Origin: Sulfidibacterium sp964473895
GTDB lineage: Bacteria > Bacteroidota > Bacteroidia > Bacteroidales > F082
Assembly: GCA_964473895.1 (NCBI GenBank)
Contig: CAYYRE010000001.1
Coordinates: 1 to 63,750, forward strand
Reading direction: 5' to 3'
DNA length: 63,750 nt
Below are positions 54,247 through 63,744 of the stretch, piece after piece. The notes below the pieces were generated by a model. It saw nothing but the letters and a program-made list of their open reading frames with translations, searched no databases and was not told the origin of the DNA. Position 1 is the first letter of the stretch. Each line of letters starts with the position of its first letter. The position numbers and the translations under genes were made by a program.

Positions 54247-55002
54247 TTACGATATTTTTCCCGTTTCCCGGAAGGTTTTCCGATCAAACAGATTATACTT
54301 TAAAATGGAGTAGATGGCCCTGAAACCATCACGCCAGTCGATTTTTTTTCCTTCTTCGTACGTTCTGCCATAGTAGGAAATACCCACTTCGTAGATCCGT
54401 ATTCCCGGAACTCTTGCTATCTTGGCAGTGACTTCCGGCTCGAAACCAAAGCGATTTTCTTTGAGTAATAAAGATTTTAACATGCCGGAACGGAACAGTT
54501 TGTAACAGGTTTCCATATCCGTCAGGTTTAAGTTTGTGAAAATGTTGGAAAGGGTGGTAAGCAATTTGTTGCCGATAGAGTGCCAGAAGAATAGAATGCG
54601 ATGGGGCTCGCCGCCCATAAAACGTGACCCGTACACCACATCGGCAAAGCCATCCAAAACCGGTTTTAACAAAGTGTTATATTCCTCAGGATTGTATTCG
54701 GTGTCGGCATCCTGAATGAGGATAAAATCGCCGGTAGCTTCGGCAATACCTCTGCGGATAGCAGCTCCTTTGCCTTGGTTTGTTTGCTGTTGAACCAACC
54801 GTATCTGCTCTTCAGGATGTTCGGAAGCAAATTTCTTAACCAATGACACCGTTTCATCGGTCGAGGCATCGTCCACTACAATAATTTCTTTTTGGATATT
54901 CCTCATGAGTTTTACCGAGAGGATTTTTTGCAAAATGGCTTCAATAAACCGGGTTTCGTTGTATGCCGGAATGATAATGGATAAAGTTTGTGGCATTTTC
55001 AA
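54247..55002 (-). CDS. Glycosyltransferase family 2, polyprenyl-phosphate mannosyltransferase (DPM1)-like
   Basis: 251 residues without membrane anchor. It shows IIPAYNETRFI, VDDASTDETVSLV, LIQDADTEYNPEEY (DAD metal motif) and ETCYKLFRSGMLKSLLL...RFGFEPEVTAKIA, typical of DPM1/Ppm1-type enzymes, which load a sugar onto a polyprenyl phosphate on the cytosolic side. It would make the donor for the GT-C enzymes that surround it. Confidence 0.88.
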   Translation of the reverse strand: MKMPQTLSIIIPAYNETRFIEAILQKILSVKLMRNIQKEIIVVDDASTDETVSLVKKFASEHPEEQIRLVQQQTNQGKGAAIRRGIAEATGDFILIQDADTEYNPEEYNTLLKPVLDGFADVVYGSRFMGGEPHRILFFWHSIGNKLLTTLSNIFTNLNLTDMETCYKLFRSGMLKSLLLKENRFGFEPEVTAKIARVPGIRIYEVGISYYGRTYEEGKKIDWRDGFRAIYSILKYNLFDRKTFRETGKIS

Positions 55003-55043
55003 AATTACTGGGTTAAAAAAGCAAAAGTAACAAATTAAAAGCT

Positions 55044-56801
55044 CTACGGAGAATTCAAGTTGCCGCGGGATAAAAACATAATTTTAAGGTTTTCTAAAAC
55101 ATTTACATGGCGTTTTTCTGAAAAAAGTTTTATGGAAATTATCTTTTCTTTTCCATCGGTCATGGGCTTGAATGTAAAATCGTAAAATCCTGTTTGCCAT
55201 TGTCCAAGTTGCTTTTGAGCAAAATGAATGAGATACGGATCGAACCAATAATCGGTTTTTCCCGTACCAACATCGTATATACGTACAATAATTTTTGAAT
55301 TGTTGTCGGCCAAAAACCGGTTGGCGAAACTTATCCTGATAAGGCTTACATGCTGAAAACCGGGAATGGACTTGCTTCGGCCTTGATAAATCAATTGAAA
55401 TTTGTCTTTTGGGGAGCTGATCAGCTTGCTTGTTGAGATTTTTTTAACAAGAGAAAATTGGCGGAGGTCTGCATTCTTTTTCCATAAAAGTCCACGATAG
55501 CGTTTTTCAGTTTTTAGAAATACTTCCCAATATTTTTCCTTGTTCATGTTGGTCCAATGCAGAATAAATGTTTTGTATTGATAACTTTGAATCAGGTTGA
55601 CCGGAATTGTCAGCAGCGACAGCAGCAGAACAATGGTCTTCAAAACAGCAGAGCTTTCGTTGAGCAGAATGGCCAATAGGATAAAAAATATGCTGTAGTA
55701 ATCAACATAAACACGCGACCCGTAACTGGCTCCGTAAATCCATGAATGCCAGGATGAAAACAGGTAGGTGAGGAGTAAAAAGAAAAGCAACCAGGTAACG
55801 GCCTGATAGAATTTTCGTTGAGAAATCATTCGGATAAGACCTGCCAGAGATAAGAACAAAACCGGCGCATAAACAAAAAGACCTTTGCGGTAACTGAATA
55901 AAATGTTTATGAATTGCGGATGAAGGAAATGAAATCCTTCCCCCTGATAGGAATAGAGTAAAAAATGCCCCGTTTGCAAATACCAAATCAGACACTGGAT
56001 GGAAACCAGCGCAGCCGTAAGAAAAAATCCTGTCAACAAAGTTCGGGGATGCTGTATCAGGTAAAAAGCCCCTTTTTTTAGGTTTTCATACGAGCCGGCC
56101 AGAAAAGGGATAAAAAACAAAACCAAAATATTGATTTGCCGGAGAAGGAGAATCAAGCCCAAAAAGAGAGCGGCAAAAATAAAATCCTTCCATCTGTTTT
56201 TCACGAAAAAACGGCGGACAAAATAAAAAAAAGCGGTTATGGCAAAAAGAGAATAAACATGGCTGAATCCGGCATCGAAATGGGCATAGTTGGTTACTCC
56301 GGTGGCAAAGACCAGTAATATTTGTAAAAAAATAATAATGGGCTTTTTAATGTCATATAACTCCAATATTTTTCGCAAGAAGAAAATGGCAAGGAAAAGA
56401 TAAAAAAGAGTGGAATAAGCCACTGCTTGCTGAAAAGGTTTTTGGTAACCGTAGTTCCCGGTGCTGTCCGGCTTTGTGGTCAAATAGGCGACATAAAAGA
56501 AAGGCCATTGCAGAAGGGCAGTTCCAACAGGATATTTATCCACTTTGAATCCTTTGTAGTTTACATAAACTCCTTTTTTGTCGATACGGTTGTATAAAAC
56601 GGAATCCTTCCGAAAAGGTTTGTCTTTTCTTATCAAATCGTGGTAAATGAAAAAAGAGGGCAGGTAATCGTAATAACCAACCGCATCGGCTTTGATGATC
56701 GCCTTGGTTTTCATTGGGTTTGTCTGAACAAACAAAACAAAAAGCGAAATAATGATAAATTCCGGCAGAAGAGATATCAAGTTGATCTTCAAGGTACTCA
56801 T
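55044..56801 (-). CDS. Polytopic GT-C-like membrane protein, paralogue of 50718-52244
   Basis: 585 residues with 10-12 helices in the first ~430 residues. The first loop (IIKADAVGYYDYLPSFFIYHDL) and the central YQGEGFHFLHPQFINILFSYRKG match the paralogue. Residues ~450-585 form a soluble beta-rich domain lacking in that paralogue. Its ATG overlaps the TGA of the upstream gene, so translation is coupled. Confidence 0.7.
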   Translation of the reverse strand: MSTLKINLISLLPEFIIISLFVLFVQTNPMKTKAIIKADAVGYYDYLPSFFIYHDLIRKDKPFRKDSVLYNRIDKKGVYVNYKGFKVDKYPVGTALLQWPFFYVAYLTTKPDSTGNYGYQKPFQQAVAYSTLFYLFLAIFFLRKILELYDIKKPIIIFLQILLVFATGVTNYAHFDAGFSHVYSLFAITAFFYFVRRFFVKNRWKDFIFAALFLGLILLLRQINILVLFFIPFLAGSYENLKKGAFYLIQHPRTLLTGFFLTAALVSIQCLIWYLQTGHFLLYSYQGEGFHFLHPQFINILFSYRKGLFVYAPVLFLSLAGLIRMISQRKFYQAVTWLLFFLLLTYLFSSWHSWIYGASYGSRVYVDYYSIFFILLAILLNESSAVLKTIVLLLSLLTIPVNLIQSYQYKTFILHWTNMNKEKYWEVFLKTEKRYRGLLWKKNADLRQFSLVKKISTSKLISSPKDKFQLIYQGRSKSIPGFQHVSLIRISFANRFLADNNSKIIVRIYDVGTGKTDYWFDPYLIHFAQKQLGQWQTGFYDFTFKPMTDGKEKIISIKLFSEKRHVNVLENLKIMFLSRGNLNSP

Positions 56802-58459
56802 TTTACAGGTACCTTTCGTCCGGTATCGGTAGGTTTTATCTTTGAAAAATAGAGTTGTAGGATGGCTTCTTTATTCTCCGGATTCTCAAAAAGCAACTTT
56901 TTACGAATGGTGAATGGCATTGTATCGCCGAAAAATTTTTGCAGTGTGCGTCGGTATAATGTCTTACTGTTTTTTTGCAAATACAGATAGACCGGTTTGT
57001 TTGAACGGACTACCGTTTCGGGATCGAATTTTTTTCCCCAACCTCTAATGGAGTTGTCCCAAGTAAAATATTGGTAAATATCCGGATAAAGCATGTTTAA
57101 TTTCTCCTTATAATGCGGAAGACTTTTTCCCCCCATGGAAAAACTGTACATGATGGCATAGGAAGGAAACGGGCATCCGTAATCTTGGCTGACAATGATT
57201 TTATAACTGTTTTTGGCGAGCATCCCGGCTGCTTTACGGGTTTCTTTTCTGGCGTTTACTTGTTTTTCAACACTTTGCGAAACAATGCGCATGTACGGAA
57301 TTTCCCGGTCCAATTTATAGCCAATGACGAGAGGTATGAACAATAAAAGAACATAATGGACAATTTTTTGATGGAAAAAATCGCTGAGAATTTCTACATT
57401 GAGCACCAATAGAAAAGGAAAAAACAGCAGTGCCGATATGAAATATCGCATTTCGAAATGTTTGGCCGTAATAAAAACTACCAAGGCGATCGAAACCACC
57501 AGTCCCCATCCGATGCGTGTTTCCACTGCTTTAATGTGGCGGAAAAAACCTATGATCAGAAGAAAAACAAGGACAAAAAGTACATAGAACAAAGTTGAAG
57601 TTTGTGTAAAAAGCAGTTCAAGATTTTTGAAAAACAAAGGAAGGTTTATTATGGTTTTGGCACCACTTTCGTAGGTTCCGCTGTGCAGGAAAAGGCTGAT
57701 CATCCATTGCCGGAACCGGTTGAGCTGAAAGAGAACCGGTGGCGAAAGGGCGAGAAAAAACAGGATGGTAAGAAAGAAATATTTTACTTTTTGTTTAACA
57801 CTTCTCAGTAAAAACAAGGGGAGTACGCTCCAAGGTAAAAAAGTCATTTTCAAGGATAAGCCCAAAGCGGTGGCGCCGGCATACCCGAAGACCTTTCGTG
57901 GGCGATTATCCGGAGCATAAATCTCTTTGAAAAGCAATACTTCAAAAATCATAACCGGAACAATAAACAGCAATTCGGCATAAATACGACCGGTGAGATC
58001 AAACCAAATATTCATTAAAAAGGGTGCTGTTTGTACGGACAGGGCAAAGGCCATATTTTGTGTGATGCGATAAATGGCTTTCCCTCCCCAAAATAAGGTC
58101 GCAGAAATAATAGTGGTGATGATGAGGTTAGCCACCGCCAGGTAGCGGTCTGCATGGTAAATGACATCCTGGAAATAAGGCAGGTTGTGTTCCCTGAAAA
58201 AATAGACGGTCCGGAAAATGAGTGCCAATAACAAATGTAACACCGAAGCCGGCTGGTCAATGTTGGCGTTGCTGAATTTCCCCATGGATACACTCAGCCC
58301 GCTGATAAAGTGGATGTATTCGGGGTCGATGCTGCGCAGCGAGAGATCTCCGAAAATTTGACGGAAATAAAAGCCCATCACAAGATAGATTACCGGAAAA
58401 AGGTAAAGCAGAAAATCAAATTTCCATTTTGCCGGATGCAGGCGAATCATGGGTTTCAT
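56798..58459 (-). CDS. GT39-like membrane glycosyltransferase
   Basis: 553 residues from the ATG at 58459 (MKPMIRLHPAKWKF); a further ATG lies at 58450 and the frame extends to 58498 without support. About 12 membrane helices; the first loop has SIDPEYIHFISGL, a DPEY-type acidic motif of GT39 proteins, and NANIDQPASVLHLLLALI follows. First gene of the membrane glycosyltransferase set; the next ATG overlaps its stop. Confidence 0.72.
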   Translation of the reverse strand: MKPMIRLHPAKWKFDFLLYLFPVIYLVMGFYFRQIFGDLSLRSIDPEYIHFISGLSVSMGKFSNANIDQPASVLHLLLALIFRTVYFFREHNLPYFQDVIYHADRYLAVANLIITTIISATLFWGGKAIYRITQNMAFALSVQTAPFLMNIWFDLTGRIYAELLFIVPVMIFEVLLFKEIYAPDNRPRKVFGYAGATALGLSLKMTFLPWSVLPLFLLRSVKQKVKYFFLTILFFLALSPPVLFQLNRFRQWMISLFLHSGTYESGAKTIINLPLFFKNLELLFTQTSTLFYVLFVLVFLLIIGFFRHIKAVETRIGWGLVVSIALVVFITAKHFEMRYFISALLFFPFLLVLNVEILSDFFHQKIVHYVLLLFIPLVIGYKLDREIPYMRIVSQSVEKQVNARKETRKAAGMLAKNSYKIIVSQDYGCPFPSYAIMYSFSMGGKSLPHYKEKLNMLYPDIYQYFTWDNSIRGWGKKFDPETVVRSNKPVYLYLQKNSKTLYRRTLQKFFGDTMPFTIRKKLLFENPENKEAILQLYFSKIKPTDTGRKVPVK

Positions 58460-58550
58460 AGTGGTTTGGATAAGATTTTCAAAAATAATGAAAATCAAAC
58501 AGGTATCACCCGGGCTGGAAAAAGAAATACACTGTTAAGCAAAAATGAGG

Positions 58551-58580
58551 AAAAAAAGCCATCCGGATTTTCCGGATGGC
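58551..58580 (-). terminator. Terminator of the GAPDH gene
   Basis: Minus strand: GCCATCCGGA, a 3-nt loop, TCCGGATGGC, then seven T. Perfect 10-bp stem. Confidence 0.92.
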
Positions 58581-58605
58581 CGATGGTTGGAGCGGCAAAG
58601 CCGTA

Positions 58606-60069
58606 CTAATAATAGGTCGGACGCAAGACCCCGCCAATCATTTTAGCCACGCGAATTACCTGAATGGCGTAACCAAATTCATTATCGTACCACACATAAA
58701 TGGTAATGGTTTTGTGATCTCTCGAGATTTTTGTGGCGGGGCTGTCGAAAATGGCCGTGGCCGTTTCTCCCACGAAATCTGAAGAGACGGCATCGTTGGA
58801 GGTGGAATATTTGATTTGCCGTACCAGGTTTCCTTCGAGGGAGGCTTTTCGCATGAGTTCGTTCACCTCTTCCACCGAAGTTTCCCTTTTCAGAGTCAGG
58901 GTCATGATGACCAGCGATACGTTGGGGGTTGGCACCCGGATGGCATTGCCTGTCAGTTTACCGTCGAGACTTGGAATGGCTTTGGCTACCGCTTTGGCGG
59001 CACCGGTTTCGGTAATGACAAGGTTGAGAGGTGCACCGCGGCCCCTCCGGTATTTTTTATGGAAGTTATCCAGCAGGTTTTGGTCGTTGGTATAGGAATG
59101 GACTGTTTCCAGGTGCCCTTTCTCAATACCGAACGTTTGTTCGATCAGCCAAAGGACCGGGGTGGCTGCGTTGGTGGTACAGGAGGCTGCCGAAAAGATA
59201 CGTTCATTTTTTACGTCGACTGTTTTGTCATTGATCCCGTACACAATGTTGGGAATATCGCCTTTTCCGGGGGCTGTCAGTAAAACTTTATCCACTCCTT
59301 TGGCTTTCAGGTGCCGGCTGAGTCCTTCCCGGTCACGGAAAACGCCTGTATTATCTATTAAAATGGCATTGTCGATGCCGTATTCGGTATAGTCGATCTC
59401 TTCCGGATTTTGTGCGGCCAACATGAGCACTTTATGTCCGTTGATATAAATGGTTTTTTCTTCCAGATTTTCGATAGCCACTCCGCGAAAGGGGCCGTGT
59501 ACCGAATCGTGGCGGAAAAGGGAGGCCCTTTTGATGATGTGCAGGTCATCGTTGCCACGGGTCACCACCGCCCGTACACGTAATTGGTTTCCGTTTCCCT
59601 GAATAATGAGCTGGCGGGCCAGTAATCTTCCGATACGTCCGAAACCGTAAAGGATCACATCCCTCGGCTTGAAAGGTTTTATTTTGTCTGATTTGAGATG
59701 TTTGAGTTTAAAATTGATAAAATCTTCCTCATCCAAAAAGTTTTTCCGTTCTTCCAACCATTCCCTGTTCAGGCGGCCGATGTCGATGCGCGACTGCCCG
59801 ATATCGGAGTGTAAAATGGCCTTGGCCAGTTTCAACGAATCTTTAATGTGTAAAGGCCGGTCGATGATGTTTTCGGCATAGGAATGTTTGTACAAAATGA
59901 TGCTGGCACTCCGGTCGATGAGCTGGTCACGAAACAAGGCCAGCTCGATGGACTTGTCATAAAACAGTTTGTACACAACGCTGATAAACTCATTGGCCAG
60001 TTTTTCCTGGTACGACCAGTCGTTTAGGGAACTTTCATAGTTCCCGTTCATGTCTTTTTTTGGGGTCAT
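58606..60069 (-). CDS. gap: Glyceraldehyde-3-phosphate dehydrogenase, long form
   Basis: 487 residues, about 150 longer than a classical GAPDH. The Rossmann motif YGFGRIGRLL starts near residue 141, and the catalytic Cys297 is in SAASCTTNAATP, where Ala replaces the second Cys of the usual SCTTNC. HSYTNDQNLLDN and GAAKAVAKAIP follow as expected. Residues 1-137 are a helical extension of unknown role, present in similar long GAPDHs of Bacteroidota. It acts in glycolysis or gluconeogenesis; cofactor preference is not evident. ATG at 60051 is a possible inner start. Confidence 0.92.
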   Translation of the reverse strand: MTPKKDMNGNYESSLNDWSYQEKLANEFISVVYKLFYDKSIELALFRDQLIDRSASIILYKHSYAENIIDRPLHIKDSLKLAKAILHSDIGQSRIDIGRLNREWLEERKNFLDEEDFINFKLKHLKSDKIKPFKPRDVILYGFGRIGRLLARQLIIQGNGNQLRVRAVVTRGNDDLHIIKRASLFRHDSVHGPFRGVAIENLEEKTIYINGHKVLMLAAQNPEEIDYTEYGIDNAILIDNTGVFRDREGLSRHLKAKGVDKVLLTAPGKGDIPNIVYGINDKTVDVKNERIFSAASCTTNAATPVLWLIEQTFGIEKGHLETVHSYTNDQNLLDNFHKKYRRGRGAPLNLVITETGAAKAVAKAIPSLDGKLTGNAIRVPTPNVSLVIMTLTLKRETSVEEVNELMRKASLEGNLVRQIKYSTSNDAVSSDFVGETATAIFDSPATKISRDHKTITIYVWYDNEFGYAIQVIRVAKMIGGVLRPTYY

Positions 60070-60174
60070 TGTCCATTGGGTTTTTTAAAAAGGTGAGTAA
60101 TTAAAAATGAAGAAATAAGCTGTCGGACAAATATAATATTTTTTTTACGGGACAATGTGCCTCATCCATAAAAT

Positions 60175-60205
60175 AAAAAAAGGAAGCCGTGAGGCCTCCT
60201 TTTTT
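60175..60205 (-). terminator. Terminator of rpoD, T-runs on both sides
   Basis: AGGAGGCC-TCAC-GGCTTCCT on the minus strand, with a run of T after it; the opposite strand also ends in T, so it may work in both directions. Confidence 0.85.
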
Positions 60206-60220
60206 GGTGATTTTTTCTAT

Positions 60221-61087
60221 TTACTGTCCGAGATAGGCTTTGAGCAGACGGCTTCTGGAAGTGTGGCGTAACCTCCGGATGGCTTTTTCTTTGATTTGGC
60301 GCACCCGTTCGCGTGTCAGGTCGAATTTAGCCCCGATTTCTTCAAGGGTCAGTCCGTGGTTCATGCCTATGCCGTAATACAGGTTAATGACATCACGCTC
60401 TTTTTCACTCAGGGTGGATAATGAGCGTTCAATTTCACGGCGCAAAGATTCCTGCATCAGCTCTTCATCAGTACTTTTGGAATCTTCGGGCGACATGAGG
60501 TCGATGAGGGTGGTGTCTTCGTCAGGAATCACCGGAGCATCCATGGAAACCGAACGGGTGGAAATTTTCATAACCGCATCGATTTTGTCTTCCGGGATTT
60601 CCATGGCCTTGGCAATTTCACTTGCCGAGGGTGTCCGTTCGTATTCCTGTTCCAGCTGGTTGCTCACTTTTTTGATTTTGTTCAACGAGCCTACCTGGTT
60701 CAGCGGCAGACGCACAATACGCGATTGTTCGGCCAGTGCTTGTAAAATAGACTGCCGGATCCACCAGACGGCATAGGAGATAAACTTAAAACCGCGGGTT
60801 TCGTCGAAACGCCGGGCGGCTTTGATCAGTCCCACATTGCCTTCGTTGATCAGGTCGGGCAGGCTGAGCCCTTGGTTTTGATACTGTTTGGCCACCGAAA
60901 CGACAAAGCGCAGGTTGGCTTTTGTGAGTTTTTCCAACGCTTTTTCATCTCCGGCTTTGATGCGCCGGGCCAGTTCGACTTCTTCTTCTGCCGTAATGAG
61001 TTCTTCACGGCCGATTTCCTGCAGGTATTTGTCTAAGGAAGCCGTGTTCCTGTTGGTGATGGATTTTACTATTTTTAGTTGTCTCAT
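60221..61087 (-). CDS. rpoD: RNA polymerase primary sigma factor
   Basis: 288 residues, the short Bacteroidota form without region 1.1. The start MRQLKIVKSITNRNTASLDKYLQEIGREELIT is diagnostic. Region 2 has NLRFVVSVAKQYQNQGLSLPDLINEGNVGLIKA and FKFISYAVWWIRQSILQALAE; region 4 has the helix-turn-helix TLEEIGAKFDLTRERVRQIKEKA. It directs the polymerase to the TTTG/TAnnTTTG promoters seen across this window. Confidence 0.97.
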   Translation of the reverse strand: MRQLKIVKSITNRNTASLDKYLQEIGREELITAEEEVELARRIKAGDEKALEKLTKANLRFVVSVAKQYQNQGLSLPDLINEGNVGLIKAARRFDETRGFKFISYAVWWIRQSILQALAEQSRIVRLPLNQVGSLNKIKKVSNQLEQEYERTPSASEIAKAMEIPEDKIDAVMKISTRSVSMDAPVIPDEDTTLIDLMSPEDSKSTDEELMQESLRREIERSLSTLSEKERDVINLYYGIGMNHGLTLEEIGAKFDLTRERVRQIKEKAIRRLRHTSRSRLLKAYLGQ

Positions 61088-61173
61088 AATAAATTAGATG
61101 GTTTAGTTAACTTGTGTACGTGATTCGTTATGAAAGGTTTCGCAAATTATTTAAAAAAATTCTAAATTATTTC

Positions 61174-62622
61174 TTACGGTAAAAACTCGAAAGAAATACG
61201 CATGCCGTTGGGGTAGATGCCACTGACTTTTATGGTGCCGTTTCCGTTTTCGGCCAACGCCTTTTCGATTTGTTGCCGGTTGTTTACTTCACGGTCGTTT
61301 ACTTCTGTAATAATAAACCCTTCGGCAATGCCTCCGTTGCGCAAAATACCTTTTTTGATTCCGACTACTTTCAATCCGTGGTCCACATTGAGGTTGGCCA
61401 GGTCACCCTCAGTGGCTGTTTTCAACATGGCGCCAAGGGTGGCATTGTAAAAAGGTTTCGGGGCTTTAACCAGGCCCGTGGTTCCGTTGCGGTTTTGCAG
61501 GGTCACCCGCAGGGTTTCCGGTTTTCCGTTATGAATTAAGTTGACACGGACCTCATCACCCGGACTGTATTGTCCGATGATTCCCATCAATTCCGAGAGG
61601 TTTTTTACGGGATGGTTGTCGATGGTGGTGATGACATCGCCTTTTTCCACCCCGGCTTTGGCTGCACCGCTGCCGGCTACAACCCCGGCTACATAAACGC
61701 CGTTCAGGTTGTGCAGGTGTTTTTCTTTGGCAAAGTCGGCATCAATATCCCGGATTTGGACACCGAGATAAGCGCGCTGGATTTGCCCGTAATTCATGAG
61801 ATCATTGACTACTTTGCGTACCAAGTTGACCGGTATGGCAAAGGAGTACCCCTCGTAGGCCCCTGTTTGGGAGGCTATGGCTGCGTTGATGCCAACCAGT
61901 TGGCCATCGGTATTGACCAAGGCGCCGCCGCTGTTTCCCGGATTTACGGCAGCATCGGTTTGGATAAACGACTCGATGGCGCTGTTGCCGCCCAAAATAT
62001 GGATGTCACGGGCTTTGGCACTTACAATGCCTGCCGTTACCGTGGAAGTCAGGTTAAACGGGTTTCCCACGGCAAGCACCCATTGTCCAACCTTCAGGTC
62101 GTCGGAATTGCCATAGGTAAGATAATGCAGCCCTTTGGCATTCACTTTAATAAGTGCCAGGTCGGTAGAGGGGGAAGTGCCGATGATTTTGGCTTCCATT
62201 TGCCGTTTGTCGTTAAAGGTAACAATAATCTTATCGGCCCCATCCACCACATGGTTGTTGGTGACAATGTAACCGTTGGGTGAGATGACCACTCCCGAAC
62301 CGAAAGCAATGAGGGCCTCCTGGGGTTGTCTGTAGAAATACCCCCGCAAAGCGCCGAAAAAATTGTCGTAGTAACGCGGTTTCACTCCGATAATGGTTTT
62401 AATGTGTACCACAGCGTCTACCGATTTGGCTGCCGCTTTGGTAAAATCCATGTTTTGCGGGATGGGTACGGGTGCCGTATAGGCTGTATGGACCACCGGC
62501 GTGGTTGTCGCCGGTTGCATTACTTTTTCGGGTTGTTTGTTTTTTACGAAAAAGAAAGCAACGAACAGTACGAGCAGTGTTCCTGCTACAGCGCCGATAA
62601 AACTTTTGAATATTGTTTTCAT
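61174..62622 (-). CDS. degP: HtrA/DegP-family periplasmic serine protease
   Basis: 482 residues with an N-terminal signal/anchor (AVAGTLLVLFVAFFF). Catalytic triad H124 (TNNHVVDGAD), D154 (STDLALIKV) and S231 (NPGNSGGAL), then two PDZ domains (about 265-370 and 380-480). It degrades or refolds damaged envelope proteins. Confidence 0.95.
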   Translation of the reverse strand: MKTIFKSFIGAVAGTLLVLFVAFFFVKNKQPEKVMQPATTTPVVHTAYTAPVPIPQNMDFTKAAAKSVDAVVHIKTIIGVKPRYYDNFFGALRGYFYRQPQEALIAFGSGVVISPNGYIVTNNHVVDGADKIIVTFNDKRQMEAKIIGTSPSTDLALIKVNAKGLHYLTYGNSDDLKVGQWVLAVGNPFNLTSTVTAGIVSAKARDIHILGGNSAIESFIQTDAAVNPGNSGGALVNTDGQLVGINAAIASQTGAYEGYSFAIPVNLVRKVVNDLMNYGQIQRAYLGVQIRDIDADFAKEKHLHNLNGVYVAGVVAGSGAAKAGVEKGDVITTIDNHPVKNLSELMGIIGQYSPGDEVRVNLIHNGKPETLRVTLQNRNGTTGLVKAPKPFYNATLGAMLKTATEGDLANLNVDHGLKVVGIKKGILRNGGIAEGFIITEVNDREVNNRQQIEKALAENGNGTIKVSGIYPNGMRISFEFLP

Positions 62623-62653
62623 TTTTTCTTGTCTTTATTGTTTAAATGCATCT

Positions 62654-62661
62654 TATCTTTG
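62654..62661 (+). promoter_or_regulatory. Possible -7 box of dapF
   Basis: TATCTTTG fits TAnnTTTG in the divergent dapF/degP region; no TTTG at the proper distance. Confidence 0.35.
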
Positions 62662-62745
62662 TGGCCTGACCTGTTTAACGTAAATTGTCCGGTTTCGTTG
62701 CACGGAGCTTGTTAAACTTTGTTAATCAGTCATGTTTATTAAAAA

Positions 62746-63633
62746 ATGTGTTCACAAAAATCTTTCCAAATCGGCAACATGGTATCATCTTTTAACAATT
62801 CTTTAGAAGGGGTTCAGCGGAAAATCCGCTTTTACAAGTTTCAGGCCAACGGCAATGATTTTATCCTGGTGGACAACCGCGATCATCTTTTCCCTGAGAA
62901 TGAAAGGCTGATTTCCCGCATGTGCGACCGTCATTTTGGCGTAGGGGCCGATGGACTGATGCTTTTGGATGAAACCCCAGGGTTTGATTTTGAAATGTAT
63001 TATTTTAATTCGGATGGCCGTCCGGGTGAAATGTGCGGCAACGGGGGAAGAAGCCTTGCTGCTTTTGCTTTTTTGAAAAAAGTTGCGGGGCGAAAAATGC
63101 GCTTTCTGGCAGGGGACGGTCCCCATTCGGCAGAGATTCACGGAGCAGATAACACGCACCGTGTTTTTGATGTTTCGTTAAAAATGCAGGATGTTTCGGA
63201 AGCACAGGTTTTAACGGATGGCTACTTTTTGAATACGGGGGTTCCTCATGTTGTTGTGTTTGTGGAAAATGTGGAAGCGGTGGATGTTGTTGCCGAGGGC
63301 CGCCGGTTGCGTAATGATACGCGTTTTGCTCCGGCTGGAACAAATGTGAATTTTGTGGAAATCCGGGAAAACCGACTTTTTGTCAGGACCTATGAACGGG
63401 GGGTGGAAGACGAAACCCTGTCGTGCGGTACGGGTGTGACGGCCTCGGCCATGGCGGCTTTCCTGAAAACAGGAAAGTCTTTCTCTGAAATCCATGCCCA
63501 CGGCGGCGATTTTATGGTGACTTTTCTCCATGATGAGAACGGGTTTCGCAGTGTTTGGCTGCGCGGGCCTGCGGAATGGGTTTTCGAAGGAGCATTTCCC
63601 GTAAACGAAAAGGACCTTGTTGAGGCGGGATAA
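62746..63633 (+). CDS. dapF: Diaminopimelate epimerase
   Basis: 295 residues from the ATG at 62746, or 284 from ATG 62779; homology starts at KIRFYKFQANGNDFILVDN, so both leave an atypical leader of 15-26 residues. The catalytic pair is Cys97 in MCGNGGRS and a second Cys in LSCGTGVTASA. The enzyme turns LL-diaminopimelate into the meso form for lysine and peptidoglycan synthesis. Confidence 0.95.
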   Translation: MCSQKSFQIGNMVSSFNNSLEGVQRKIRFYKFQANGNDFILVDNRDHLFPENERLISRMCDRHFGVGADGLMLLDETPGFDFEMYYFNSDGRPGEMCGNGGRSLAAFAFLKKVAGRKMRFLAGDGPHSAEIHGADNTHRVFDVSLKMQDVSEAQVLTDGYFLNTGVPHVVVFVENVEAVDVVAEGRRLRNDTRFAPAGTNVNFVEIRENRLFVRTYERGVEDETLSCGTGVTASAMAAFLKTGKSFSEIHAHGGDFMVTFLHDENGFRSVWLRGPAEWVFEGAFPVNEKDLVEAG

Positions 63634-63698
63634 CCCGGTTTGGCGCGGTTGTGCTTGTTGGCCATTTGGGATACCTTGGGATTTATAGATTAAACGCC

Positions 63699-63744
63699 AT
63701 GAATAAATTCATGGGTAAAAGTTGAGTCGTCCGCCAGGGCGGAC
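63699..63744. repeat. Two short palindromes at the window edge
   Basis: CCATGAAT-AA-ATTCATGG (63699-63716) and GTCCGCC-AG-GGCGGAC (63729-63744), both perfect, 12 bp apart, downstream of dapF. No T-run of terminator type lies next to either inside the window. Confidence 0.6.
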
